36,260 bases of DNA, taken from positions 1 through 36,260 of the forward strand of contig JAHBYC010000027.1 of the NCBI GenBank assembly GCA_019636175.1, given 5' to 3'. Shown piece after piece: positions 1 through 7,485 of this stretch. The notes beneath the pieces were generated by a model. That model was not told the DNA's origin and did not search any database. It worked only from the letters and a program-made list of their open reading frames with translations. A program made the translations under genes and the position numbers. The stretch is from Caulobacter sp. Its GTDB lineage: Bacteria > Pseudomonadota > Alphaproteobacteria > Caulobacterales > Caulobacteraceae. Positions within the stretch are counted from its first letter, which is position 1, and the number at the start of each line of letters is the position of its first letter.

Positions 1-1
1 G

Positions 2-634
2 GCCATAGACGTCGAGGTCGAGGACCTCGCCTGGAACGAAATATCCGACCTCGAGCGCATTGTGACAGACGCGGCGACGGCGACCCTGAATATCCTCCTC
101 CGGGGCGAAGCCACGGGGGAGGGGGACCACGCGCAGCGTGGTGGAGGGGGCGGCGCCGGCCCGTCCGACGAACCCCTGACCACCACCACCGACAGCGCCC
201 CGAACGAACGCCCCACATCCGGCGCCGCCCCCTCCACCACCGGCCCTGAGCCGGGCCGGCGGTCCCCCTCCCCCGCGCCTCGCGCGGAGGAGGATTGTTC
301 GGTGACGATTCTGCTGACTGATGACGACGTCGTCGCCGATCTCAACCAACGCTTTCGCGGCAAGGCCGGGCCGACCAACGTGCTGTCGTTTCCCGCCCCT
401 GAAAACCCCGAGGGCCTGCTGGGCGACATCGCCCTGGCCCACGGCGTCTGCGCCCGCGAGGCGGCCGAGCAGGGCAAGAGGCTGGCGGACCATCTCAGCC
501 ACCTGACGGTGCACGGCGTGCTGCACCTTGCGGGATACGATCACCAGACCGATGATGAGGCGCAAGTGATGGAGGCTCTGGAGCGGCGCGTGCTGGCCGG
601 TCTGGGCGTTTCCGATCCCTACGCCGCCGATTGA
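2..634 (+). CDS. ybeY: YbeY, endoribonuclease / rRNA maturation factor (5' end outside window)
   Basis: YbeY is a single-zinc protein of the UPF0054 family needed for 16S rRNA 3'-end maturation and ribosome quality control in the cytoplasm. The frame is already open at base 2 and encodes IDVEVEDLAWNEISDLE, a typical YbeY N-terminus, so the true start lies just upstream; the GTG at 62 is internal. The C-terminal half is conventional: LTDDDVVADLNQRFRGK, TNVLSFPAP, GDIALA and the metal-binding HGVLHLAGYDH motif. The visible part is 210 residues. YbeY is normally about 150-160, and the excess is one Gly/Pro/Ser/Thr-rich stretch (about residues 31-98) encoded by a palindromic DNA element at 93-294. 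The frame stays open through it. corC follows 10 bases later. The assignment is firm; whether the insert affects activity is unknown. Confidence 0.95.
   Translation, partial: AIDVEVEDLAWNEISDLERIVTDAATATLNILLRGEATGEGDHAQRGGGGGAGPSDEPLTTTTDSAPNERPTSGAAPSTTGPEPGRRSPSPAPRAEEDCSVTILLTDDDVVADLNQRFRGKAGPTNVLSFPAPENPEGLLGDIALAHGVCAREAAEQGKRLADHLSHLTVHGVLHLAGYDHQTDDEAQVMEALERRVLAGLGVSDPYAAD
93..294. repeat. Palindromic repeat element inserted in frame within ybeY
   Basis: The left end TCCTCCTCCG (93-102) is the exact inverse of CGGAGGAGGA (285-294). Further inward, GGGGGAGGGGGACC at about 115-128 has its inverse GGTCCCCCTCCCCC at 261-274, and GGTGGAGGGGGCGGCGCCGG at about 140-159 is matched by its inverse near 220-241. 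The whole can fold into a long imperfect hairpin. Its C-rich CCCCCTCCACCACC sequence is the kind usually found between genes. It lies where YbeY homologues have a short loop between the first helix and the strand leading to LTDDD, and it reads through without a stop. Confidence 0.85.
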
Positions 635-644
635 CCAAAGGGCC

Positions 645-1511
645 ATGGCAAACACCGACGATACCGAATCCCCCGCTGAACCCCCTTCGCGAAGTCGCGG
701 GGGGCTGGGCGGGCTGCTGCGCCAGGTCCTCCGGGTGCTCAACGAGAGCGACCAGCTCGACGATCCGGTCGCCGAGACCGACGAGATGGCCCGCCAGGCC
801 CACGTCTTCGCAGGGCTCGACGTCGGCGACATCATGACCCATCGGGCCGACATCCAGGCCATCGAGGTCAACACCCCCTTCGACGACGTGGTGGCGCGGT
901 TTCTGGAGACCGAGCATAGCCGCCTGCCGGTGTTCCGCGAGACCCTCGACGATCCCGTAGGGGTTATCCACATCAAGGACATGTTCCGGGTGCTGGCCTC
1001 GGGCCAGAGACCCAAGACCGGCACGGTGCTGCGCAATCACAAGCGCGAGGCCCTCTATGTGCCGGAGTCCATGCCGGCCACCGCCCTGCTGGAAAAGATG
1101 CAGGCCAGCCGCGTGCACCTGGCGCTGGTCATCGACGAGCACGGCGGGGTCAGCGGTCTGGCCACGCTGGAGGACCTGCTGGAGGCGCTGGTCGGGGAGA
1201 TCGACGACGAATACGACGAGGCCCAGGCCAGCGGCGTGGTCGCCCGGCCGGGCGGGACCTATGACATCGACGCCCGCACCGATCTGGACAAGCTGGAGGC
1301 GGCCCTTGAGGTCGAGCGGTTGACCCCCGAGGAGATGGGCGAGGACTTCGACACCGTCGCCGGCCTGGTCACCGGGCTCGCCGGGCGGGTGCCCGAAGTG
1401 GGCGAAATCATTGAACATCCCGACGGCTGGCTGTTCGAGGTGGTCGAGGCCGATCCCCGCCGCGTCAAGCGGGTCCGCCTGCGGCCGGCCCCCGTGCGGA
1501 ACGCCGGGTGA
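645..1511 (+). CDS. corC: CorC/HlyC family CBS-domain protein (YbeX type)
   Basis: This 288-residue soluble protein belongs to the CorC/TlyC family, which has two CBS domains followed by a C-terminal CorC_HlyC (transporter-associated) domain. It is linked to magnesium/cobalt efflux and, as YbeX beside YbeY, to ribosome or RNA metabolism. The first CBS domain starts near GLDVGDIMTHRADI (about residues 58-115). The second contains VHLALVIDEHGGVSGLATLEDLLEALVGEI (about 135-190), a family signature. The C-terminal domain runs from about 205 to 280 (FDTVAGLVTGLAGRVPEVGE). No transmembrane segment is seen. The gene sits between ybeY and lnt as in many proteobacteria, and its TGA overlaps the GTG start of lnt. 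The exact biochemical role is unsettled in the family. Confidence 0.93.
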   Translation: MANTDDTESPAEPPSRSRGGLGGLLRQVLRVLNESDQLDDPVAETDEMARQAHVFAGLDVGDIMTHRADIQAIEVNTPFDDVVARFLETEHSRLPVFRETLDDPVGVIHIKDMFRVLASGQRPKTGTVLRNHKREALYVPESMPATALLEKMQASRVHLALVIDEHGGVSGLATLEDLLEALVGEIDDEYDEAQASGVVARPGGTYDIDARTDLDKLEAALEVERLTPEEMGEDFDTVAGLVTGLAGRVPEVGEIIEHPDGWLFEVVEADPRRVKRVRLRPAPVRNAG

Positions 1512-3109
1512 GTCTGCCCGGTCCGGCCTGGCGGGCGCGGCTTCTGGCTCTCGCCGCGGGCGCCGCGGCCGCCCTCGCCCATCCCCCCTTCGGCCTGCTG
1601 CCGGGGCTGCTGGGCTATGGCCTGCTGATGCATCTGATCGACAGCGTGGGCGGCGACCGCCCGCTGCGCTCGGCCTTTCTGCGCGGCTGGCTGGCCGGCG
1701 TCGCCTATTTCGCCATCGGCACCTGGTGGGTGGCCGAGGCCTTTCTGGTCGATATCGCCGCCCATGGCTGGATGGCGCCCTTCGCGGTGACCTTCATGGC
1801 CGGCGGCATCGCCCTGTTCTGGGGCGCGGCGATGGTCCTCTATCGCCTGGCGCGGGTCGCCGGCGCCTGGCGCATCATCGTCTTCGCCGGCGCCTTCACC
1901 GCCCTGGAGTGGGTGCGGGGCCATGTCCTGACAGGGTTTCCGTGGAATCTGCCCGGTGAGACCTGGCGGGCGGGCTCGTGGGTGTCGCAGTCGGCGGCCC
2001 TCATCGGGGCCTATGGCCTGACCTTCGTAACCCTAGCCATCGCCGCGACCCCGGCGCTGTTGCTGCGCGAGCGCGGGCGGGCGGCGCGGATCGCGCTGGG
2101 ACTTTCGGCGGCGACCCTGACGGCGATGATCGTCTTCGGCGCCGTGCGGGTCAGCCGCGCGCCGCCGCCGGCGGCCGATGCGCCGTTGATCCGCATTGTC
2201 CAGGCGAACGTCCGCCAGGAGGCCAAGTACGACCCCAGGGTCTTTACACGGATCTTCTCCGACTACCTGGAGCTGACCCGTCGTCAGGGGGAGGCGACGC
2301 CCGACATCATCATCTGGCCAGAGGGCGCCGTCCCGGCCCTGATTGACGACTACCTGGCCCCCGGAACCTGGACCCGCGCCGCCATCACCCGCACGCTGAA
2401 GGACGGTCAGACCCTGCTGGTCGGCGCCGCCCGCTATGAGGGCTCGCCGGAGGCGCCGCATTATTTCAACAGCCTGGCTGCTGTGCGGCGCGAGGGAGAC
2501 GACCTGGCGGTGCTCGGGGTCTATGACAAGCACCGGCTGGTGCCGTTCGGCGAGTATCTGCCGCTCGACGGCCTGCTGTCGCCGCTGGGGATCAAGAACC
2601 TGGTCAAGATCGGCGATGGTTTCGACGCCGGCCCGGCGCCGCGACCTCTGGCCCTGCCGGGACTGCCGGTGATGCAGCCGTTGATCTGCTACGAGAGCCT
2701 CTATCCCGGCTTTACCCGCTCCGGCGCGCGGGCGGCGGGCAAAGACCCGGCGCTGATCGTCAATGTCTCCAATGACGCCTGGTTCGGCGCCACCAGCGGG
2801 CCCCTTCAACACCTCAACCTGGCCAGCTACCGGGCCATCGAGGAGGGGATTCCGATGGCCCGGGCGACCCCGACCGGGGTGTCGGCGATGGTTGACGCCT
2901 ATGGCCGGGTGATTCCCTCGGCGCGGTTGAATCAGGGGAGCTCTGGCGTGATCGATGTGGTCCTGCCACCCAAGGTCGCCAAAACCCCCTACCGCAGGTT
3001 GGGAGACCTTTGGCTGATCCTATTCATGATTGCAGCCTGCGCTGTAACAACGGTGTTTCGCTGGCGAGACCATAAAAAAGGCACCAGTATGCCGGCCCAT
3101 CGAGACTGA
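1508..3109 (+). CDS. lnt: Apolipoprotein N-acyltransferase
   Basis: Lnt adds the third acyl chain to the N-terminal cysteine of lipoproteins at the periplasmic face of the inner membrane, the last step of lipoprotein maturation. The 533-residue product has an N-terminal block of hydrophobic helices (about 1-215), then a periplasmic carbon-nitrogen hydrolase domain. The family's Glu-Lys-Cys triad is visible as IIIWPEGAVP (Glu about 272), VYDKHRLVPFGEYLP (Lys about 341) and PLICYESLYP (Cys about 394). One C-terminal membrane helix follows (about 500-520). The GTG start overlaps the corC stop, giving translational coupling. The order ybeY-corC-lnt is conserved in proteobacteria. Confidence 0.96.
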   Translation: MSLPGPAWRARLLALAAGAAAALAHPPFGLLPGLLGYGLLMHLIDSVGGDRPLRSAFLRGWLAGVAYFAIGTWWVAEAFLVDIAAHGWMAPFAVTFMAGGIALFWGAAMVLYRLARVAGAWRIIVFAGAFTALEWVRGHVLTGFPWNLPGETWRAGSWVSQSAALIGAYGLTFVTLAIAATPALLLRERGRAARIALGLSAATLTAMIVFGAVRVSRAPPPAADAPLIRIVQANVRQEAKYDPRVFTRIFSDYLELTRRQGEATPDIIIWPEGAVPALIDDYLAPGTWTRAAITRTLKDGQTLLVGAARYEGSPEAPHYFNSLAAVRREGDDLAVLGVYDKHRLVPFGEYLPLDGLLSPLGIKNLVKIGDGFDAGPAPRPLALPGLPVMQPLICYESLYPGFTRSGARAAGKDPALIVNVSNDAWFGATSGPLQHLNLASYRAIEEGIPMARATPTGVSAMVDAYGRVIPSARLNQGSSGVIDVVLPPKVAKTPYRRLGDLWLILFMIAACAVTTVFRWRDHKKGTSMPAHRD

Positions 3110-3138
3110 AACATCGGTTTCCCCCAGGCCGGATTTTT

Positions 3139-3564
3139 ATGACTGACGACGCGCTCCGTTCGCCCAATCCCATCGACATTCACGTCGGCCGCCGCGTCCG
3201 ACAACGGCGCAAGGCGATGGGGGTGACACAGGAGCGTCTGGCTCATGATCTGGGCCTGACTTTCCAGCAGGTGCAGAAGTATGAGCGCGGCGCCAACCGG
3301 GTCTCGGCCTCCAAGCTGTACGAGATCGCCGTCGCCCTGCAGACCAGCACCGCCTACTTCTTCGAAGGCCTGGCCGACCCGGCCCTGGTCAAGGAAGGCG
3401 GCGCCGGTGATCCGGCCTCGGAGAAGTTCATCAACGCCTTCCTGATGAGCCCGGAGGGTCTGGAACTGGCCGAGATGTTCTCGCGGCTGCAGAACACCCG
3501 GCTGCGCAAGCGGATCGTCGATCTGGTCCGCAGCATGGTCGAGGACGAAGACGAGGACGATTGA
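3139..3564 (+). CDS. XRE-family helix-turn-helix regulator, PhrR/PraR-like
   Basis: This 141-residue cytoplasmic DNA-binding protein has one Cro/C1-type HTH domain (about residues 15-72, core VTQERLAHDLGLTFQQVQKYERG at about 29-51). A C-terminal helical tail ends in the acidic run EDEDEDD. In rhizobia the homologous gene lies next to the lnt orthologue actA and is called phrR; PraR of related bacteria affects adhesion and biofilm genes. That is family knowledge; the target genes here are unknown. It lies 29 bases after lnt and 104 bases before metK. The AT-rich patch just upstream (GGATTTTTATG) offers no strong ribosome binding site, but the start fits the conserved N-terminus. Confidence 0.88.
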   Translation: MTDDALRSPNPIDIHVGRRVRQRRKAMGVTQERLAHDLGLTFQQVQKYERGANRVSASKLYEIAVALQTSTAYFFEGLADPALVKEGGAGDPASEKFINAFLMSPEGLELAEMFSRLQNTRLRKRIVDLVRSMVEDEDEDD

Positions 3565-3618
3565 TGTCCTTCCCCGCGCCCCTCGCGGAGGCGCGCCGGA
3601 GCGAAGCCGACTTGCAGG

Positions 3619-3636
3619 TATAAAGATATCTTTATA
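3619..3636. promoter_or_regulatory. Perfect 18-bp palindrome upstream of metK (putative operator)
   Basis: TATAAAGATATCTTTATA is a perfect inverted repeat in an otherwise GC-rich region, 32 bases before the chosen metK start. It contains TATAAA and TTTATA, which could serve as -10 hexamers, so a bound protein would block transcription. ArsR-family regulators of the methionine cycle (SahR/SamR types) are known to control metK-type genes in proteobacteria through AT-rich palindromes. Linking this site to them is inference. Confidence 0.6.
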
Positions 3637-3668
3637 TGGTCCCCCGGCCTCAAGCCTGGGAGCCCCGC

Positions 3669-4889
3669 GTGAGCCGTCCGAACTACATTTTCACCAGTGA
3701 AAGCGTGTCCGAGGGACACCCCGACAAGGTCGCCGACCGCATCAGCGACACCGTCGTCGACGCCTTCCTGGCCGAAGAGCCGCAGGCCCGGGTGGCCTGC
3801 GAAACCATGGTCACCACCAACCGCATCGTGCTGGCCGGGGAAATCCGCGCCGGCAAGCCGGGCCTCTCCAAGCAGGAGAACAAGGAACGCAACAAGGCGA
3901 TCATCGCCAGCCTGGAGCCGAAAATCCGCGACGCGGTGAAGGACATCGGCTACGCCCAGAAGGGCTTCCACTGGGAAAAGGCCAAGTACAGCTGCTTCCT
4001 GCACGCCCAGTCCGACCATATCGCGCAGGGCGTCGACGCCAGCGACAAGAAGGACGAGGGCGCCGGCGACCAGGGCATCATGTTCGGCTACGCCACCGAC
4101 GACACGCCGGAGTTCATGCCGGCCACCCTGCAGTACAGCCATGACATCCTGCGCCGCCTGGCCGAGCTGCGTCACTCCGGCGAGTTGCCCTTCCTGGAGC
4201 CGGACGCCAAGAGCCAGGTCACCCTGCGCTACGAGAATGACCGCCCGGTGCACGTCGAGGAGATCGTCGTCTCCCACCAGCACGGCAAGTCGATGCCCGG
4301 CGGCGCCCCGACCTCCAAGCGCCTGCTGGCGGCGCTGAAGCCCTACATCCTGCCGCTGTTCGCCGACGGTCTGATCAGCAAGAAGACCAAGTGGCACATC
4401 AACCCGACCGGCAAGTTCCTGATCGGCGGTCCGGACGGCGACGCCGGCCTCACCGGCCGCAAGATCATCGTCGACACCTACGGCGGCGCGGCCCCGCACG
4501 GCGGCGGCGCCTTCTCGGGCAAGGACCCGACCAAGGTCGACCGCTCCGCCGCCTACATCTGCCGCTACCTGGCCAAGAACGTGGTCGCCGCGGGCCTGGC
4601 CAAGAAGTGCACCATCCAGATTTCCTACGCGATCGGCGTCGCCCGCCCGCTCAGCTTCTACGTCGACACCCACGGCACCGGCGAGGTCGATCCGGCCAGG
4701 CTGGAGGCCCTGCTGCCCGACTTCATCGGCGGCGGCACCCCGGCCGGCATCCGCAAGACGCTGGAGCTCAACAAGCCGATCTACGCCCGCACCGCCGCCT
4801 ACGGCCACTTCGGCCGCCAGCCGGACAACGAGGGCGGCTTCAGCTGGGAAAAGACCGACCTGGTCCCGGAACTGCAAAAGGCGTTCTAA
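3669..4889 (+). CDS. metK: S-adenosylmethionine synthetase
   Basis: MetK makes S-adenosylmethionine from methionine and ATP in the cytoplasm. Signatures are [19 protein letters not shown] at the N-terminus (ATP/methionine site), [12 protein letters not shown] in the middle, the glycine-rich loop [19 protein letters not shown], and the C-terminal DTHGTGEVD block. I chose GTG 3669 (406 residues) because GGGAG at about 3658-3662 is a well-placed ribosome binding site and the protein then begins just before the conserved [13 protein letters not shown]. An in-frame ATG at 3636 would add 11 unlike residues and would lie inside the palindromic operator. trmB follows after a repeat element. Confidence 0.95.
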   Translation: MSRPNYIFTSESVSEGHPDKVADRISDTVVDAFLAEEPQARVACETMVTTNRIVLAGEIRAGKPGLSKQENKERNKAIIASLEPKIRDAVKDIGYAQKGFHWEKAKYSCFLHAQSDHIAQGVDASDKKDEGAGDQGIMFGYATDDTPEFMPATLQYSHDILRRLAELRHSGELPFLEPDAKSQVTLRYENDRPVHVEEIVVSHQHGKSMPGGAPTSKRLLAALKPYILPLFADGLISKKTKWHINPTGKFLIGGPDGDAGLTGRKIIVDTYGGAAPHGGGAFSGKDPTKVDRSAAYICRYLAKNVVAAGLAKKCTIQISYAIGVARPLSFYVDTHGTGEVDPARLEALLPDFIGGGTPAGIRKTLELNKPIYARTAAYGHFGRQPDNEGGFSWEKTDLVPELQKAF

Positions 4890-4910
4890 AATCTTCCGTC
4901 TTCCGGTTCC

Positions 4911-5081
4911 CCCTTCCCCCTGGAGGGGGGAAGGGTCGGGGATGGGGGTGGCGGCCCGTCCGCCGTGCGCGGTGCGTAAGGATTGCGCCCGTCCGCTCCG
5001 CCTGACGACCCCAGCAGACAGACAGCCTGGCCTGACCGCCTCCACCCCCATCCCAACCCTTCCCCCCTCCAGGGGGAAGGG
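4911..5081. repeat. Intergenic palindromic repeat between metK and trmB
   Basis: CCCTTCCCCC (4911-4920) is inverted exactly as GGGGGAAGGG (5072-5081). The arms extend inward with little mismatch through TGGAGGGGGGAAGGGT and GGGATGGGGGTGG, leaving a central segment of about 80 bases. Each arm also contains its own small hairpin (CCTTCCCCCTGGAGGGGGGAAGG, 23 bases, at about 4912-4934). It starts 22 bases after the metK stop and may help end or stabilise that transcript. Confidence 0.8.
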
Positions 5082-5096
5082 CGTATTGGCTTCCCC

Positions 5097-5780
5097 ATGC
5101 CCAATCCCCAGCAGCCTCACGGCCCCCTGCGCAGCTTCGGCCGTATCAAGTCGCGGCCGATCAAGGCGCGGCAGGCGGCGCTGTTCGACAGCCTGCTGCC
5201 GTCCATCGCCGTACCGGAAACGCCCTTCGACCCGATGACCCTCAAGCCCGACGCCAGCGCGGTCTGGGTCGAGATCGGCTTTGGCGGCGGCGAGCATCTG
5301 GCCGGGCAGGCGGCGAAGAACCCCGGGGTGCTGATCATCGGCGCCGAGCCGTTCCAGAACGGCGTCGCCAGCGCCCTGCGCCATCTCGAGGAAGCCGGCG
5401 CGATCAACGCCCGCATCCACCCGGGCGACGGCCGCGAGGTTCTGGCCAATCTGCCGGAGGCCTCGGTCGACCGTCTGTTCGTCCTGTTCCCCGATCCCTG
5501 GCAGAAGGCGCGGCACAACAAGCGCCGGCTGGTGAACCCCGATTTCCTGGCCGAGGCCCACCGGGTGCTCAAGCCGGGCGGAGCCTTCCGCTTCGCCACC
5601 GACTGGGCTGACTACGCCGACTGGACCCTGGAGCGGGTGCTGGCCAGCGGCCTGTTCGACTGGGCGGCCGGCCGGGCCGACGACTGGCGCACCGCCCCCG
5701 CCGACCACCTGACGACCCGCTATGAAGAGAAGAAGCTTGGGGATATCGCCCCGGTCTGGCTGGATTTCCTGCGTATCTAG
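5097..5780 (+). CDS. trmB: tRNA (guanine-N7-)-methyltransferase
   Basis: TrmB methylates G46 in the variable loop of tRNAs using SAM. The 227-residue product has the SAM-binding motif VWVEIGFGGGEHLA, the family signature LFVLFPDPWQKARHNKRRLV (about residues 124-143), and the C-terminal LTTRYEEKKL substrate-binding block. The ATG at 5097 was chosen because upstream in-frame sequence is translated repeat element and does not look like TrmB. Its position next to metK, which supplies the methyl donor, is common in alphaproteobacteria. Confidence 0.95.
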   Translation: MPNPQQPHGPLRSFGRIKSRPIKARQAALFDSLLPSIAVPETPFDPMTLKPDASAVWVEIGFGGGEHLAGQAAKNPGVLIIGAEPFQNGVASALRHLEEAGAINARIHPGDGREVLANLPEASVDRLFVLFPDPWQKARHNKRRLVNPDFLAEAHRVLKPGGAFRFATDWADYADWTLERVLASGLFDWAAGRADDWRTAPADHLTTRYEEKKLGDIAPVWLDFLRI

Positions 5781-5875
5781 CTGCGTGAGGAGAAAATCTG
5801 CCTATTCTCCCGTCAGGCGTTTTCGGATTGCGCGGCGCCCGTTCCGGGTATGTTGAGGAAAACGGGGAATAAAAA

Positions 5876-6421
5876 ATGGTTCGTTTCTTCAGGATTGGGC
5901 TGGGCTGGATCGTCGGAGGCATGGTCTGGGCCCTGCTGTCGGCGGAACTTGCGCAGCTCGTCGAACATCGCGCCGATCTGGACGCGGGCAAGATTCTGCC
6001 CCTGGTGATCAACGGCGCCGTGGCCTCGCCGGCCGGCGTCCCGGGCGCCCTGATCTTCCTTGGACTGGCCCTGCTGCTCTACGGCATGCTCAAGCGCCCG
6101 GGCTCGACGGCGCAGGCCGGCTTCACCGCCGGGCTGCTGTTCCTGCTGGCGACGGTGGTGGTCTGGTTCCTCAAGCTGCAGGCGCAGATTCCGGCCCCGG
6201 TGTTCGGACTGTTTCCGGTGACCGCCCTTTGGGACGAGATCCGCGCCCTGTGGATCGAGCGCGCCAACGGCTTCCAGCTGATCGGCGCCCAGACCCTGAT
6301 GATCCCGGTGACCCTGGCCGCCTCGACCATCGCCGGCGCCGTCTATGGCGCCATCTCCGGCGAGGTCCGGGCCGCCCGCCGGCGCGCCAACTACCGGCCG
6401 GCGGTCAACTTCGGCGACTGA
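5876..6421 (+). CDS. Small membrane protein of unknown function
   Basis: I do not recognise the family. The 181-residue product has about four hydrophobic segments: residues about 5-22 (GLGWIVGGMVWALLSA), about 54-72 (GALIFLGLALLLYGML), about 82-102 (FTAGLLFLLATVVVWFL) and about 140-162 (LMIPVTLAASTIAGAVYGAISG). It ends in a basic tail (EVRAARRRANYR). It is probably an inner-membrane protein. GGGG at about 5866-5869, seven bases before the ATG, is a possible ribosome binding site. It is monocistronic by appearance and converges with the dehydrogenase gene 15 bases downstream. Confidence 0.75.
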   Translation: MVRFFRIGLGWIVGGMVWALLSAELAQLVEHRADLDAGKILPLVINGAVASPAGVPGALIFLGLALLLYGMLKRPGSTAQAGFTAGLLFLLATVVVWFLKLQAQIPAPVFGLFPVTALWDEIRALWIERANGFQLIGAQTLMIPVTLAASTIAGAVYGAISGEVRAARRRANYRPAVNFGD

Positions 6422-6436
6422 GCCGGCCGCCCGCCT

Positions 6437-7474
6437 TTACGGCGTCAGCACCATCTTCAGCGCCCCGTCCTGGCGGGCGTCGAACATCTCATAGGCTTTC
6501 GCGCCGTCGCTCAGCGGCAGGCGGTGGCTGATCACATGCTCCGGCTTCAGGCGGCCGCTCTGCAGCAGCGGGATCAGCTCCGGCCAGGTTTCCTGCACGC
6601 TGCAGGTCCCGATGCGGAAGGTCAGGCCCATGGCGAAGGCGCGGGCCATGGGAAAGTCAAAGCGGCGGTCCTGATTGACGCCGATCACCGAGACGGTGGC
6701 CCGACGGCCCGCCAGCCGCAGCGCCAGGTCTATGGTCTTCTGGTGACCGACGGCCTCGACGATGCTGTCGGCCATCCGCCCCCGGGTCGCCTCGGCCAGC
6801 TCCTGGGGGGCCTCGTCCGGATGCAGGGCGATGGCGCCCAGGCCCTCGGCGATGGCGCGGCGCTCGGGCACCGGATCGACCGCGAAGACACGCGCCGCGC
6901 CGAGCACAAAGGCCTGTTCGACCGCCATCAGGCCGATGGGTCCAAGCCCGACCACGGCGACGGTCTTGCCCGAGCTGATGTCGGCGTTGCGGGCGCCGTA
7001 CCAGGCGGTGGCCATGCCGTCGGTCATCAACAGGGCCTGGTCCTCGCTGATCCCTTCCGGAATCAGGGCGGCGTTGAAGTCGCCGGCGGGCACGCGGACC
7101 GCCTCGGCCTGTGAGCCCTGGAGCCGGGACGACAGCCCGTAGCAGCTGCCCGAGCCGGTCTCGCACCGGACGATGTCGCCCCTCAGGCAGGACGGACAGG
7201 CGCCGCAGCCGACCGCCGCGGAGATCATCACCCGGTCTCCGCTCTTGAGCCGGCGAACGGCCCGGCCGGTCTCCACCACCTCCCCGACCGCCTCATGGCC
7301 GACGCAGAAGCCGAGGTCCTCGCTGAATCCCTCTCCATGATAGATGTGCAGGTCGCTGCCGCAGATGGCGCAGCCGGTGACCTTGACCAGCACGTCGCGG
7401 TCATCCTGCAGCGTCGGGTCCTCCATGCTCTCGTAGCGGACATCGCGGGGACCGAAGTAGCGGAGGGCTTTCAT
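6437..7474 (-). CDS. Zinc-dependent alcohol dehydrogenase (MDR superfamily)
   Basis: This 345-residue medium-chain dehydrogenase has the catalytic-zinc region (CAICGSDLHIYHGEGF, then GHEAVGEVVE), the structural-zinc cysteines in GCGACPSCLRGDIVRCE, and a Rossmann NAD(P) site at AVVGLGPIGLMAVEQAFVLGA. It should oxidise an alcohol or reduce an aldehyde; the substrate cannot be told from sequence. The start at 7474 (MKALRYFGPRDVRYE) is typical of the family. The gene begins 11 bases after the stop of the upstream phosphotransferase, so the two probably form an operon. It is possibly linked to catabolism of alcohols or acyl compounds, which is inference. Confidence 0.88.
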   Translation of the reverse strand: MKALRYFGPRDVRYESMEDPTLQDDRDVLVKVTGCAICGSDLHIYHGEGFSEDLGFCVGHEAVGEVVETGRAVRRLKSGDRVMISAAVGCGACPSCLRGDIVRCETGSGSCYGLSSRLQGSQAEAVRVPAGDFNAALIPEGISEDQALLMTDGMATAWYGARNADISSGKTVAVVGLGPIGLMAVEQAFVLGAARVFAVDPVPERRAIAEGLGAIALHPDEAPQELAEATRGRMADSIVEAVGHQKTIDLALRLAGRRATVSVIGVNQDRRFDFPMARAFAMGLTFRIGTCSVQETWPELIPLLQSGRLKPEHVISHRLPLSDGAKAYEMFDARQDGALKMVLTP

Positions 7475-7485
7475 GCGGGTTCTCG

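Noticed and set aside
680-705. CCCCCTTCGCGAAGTCGCGGGGG near the corC start as another inserted repeat
   Set aside because: The inverted match is only five bases plus a short core, and the encoded residues fit a normal variable N-terminus.
964-972. Perfect DnaA box consensus TTATCCACA
   Set aside because: It is a single copy inside corC coding sequence (VIHIKD) with no cluster of boxes, AT-rich unwinding region or origin features nearby; chance is enough.
3565-3668. SAM riboswitch upstream of metK
   Set aside because: The roughly 100-base gap lacks the conserved cores of SAM-I, SAM-II or SAM/SAH aptamers that I know; the perfect palindrome is a better explanation for regulation.
3636-3668. 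ATG 3636 as the metK start
   Set aside because: It lies in the palindromic operator and adds 11 residues unlike MetK; GTG 3669 has a better ribosome binding site.
4911-5096. Small repeats as a CRISPR array
   Set aside because: There is only one pair of inverted arms, no regular direct repeats with spacers and no cas genes anywhere in the window.
3354-5708. Very long open frame on the minus strand across the phrR-like gene, metK and trmB
   Set aside because: It is antisense to three well-supported genes; long antisense frames are expected in 70% GC DNA. Its product is low-complexity with no recognisable domain.
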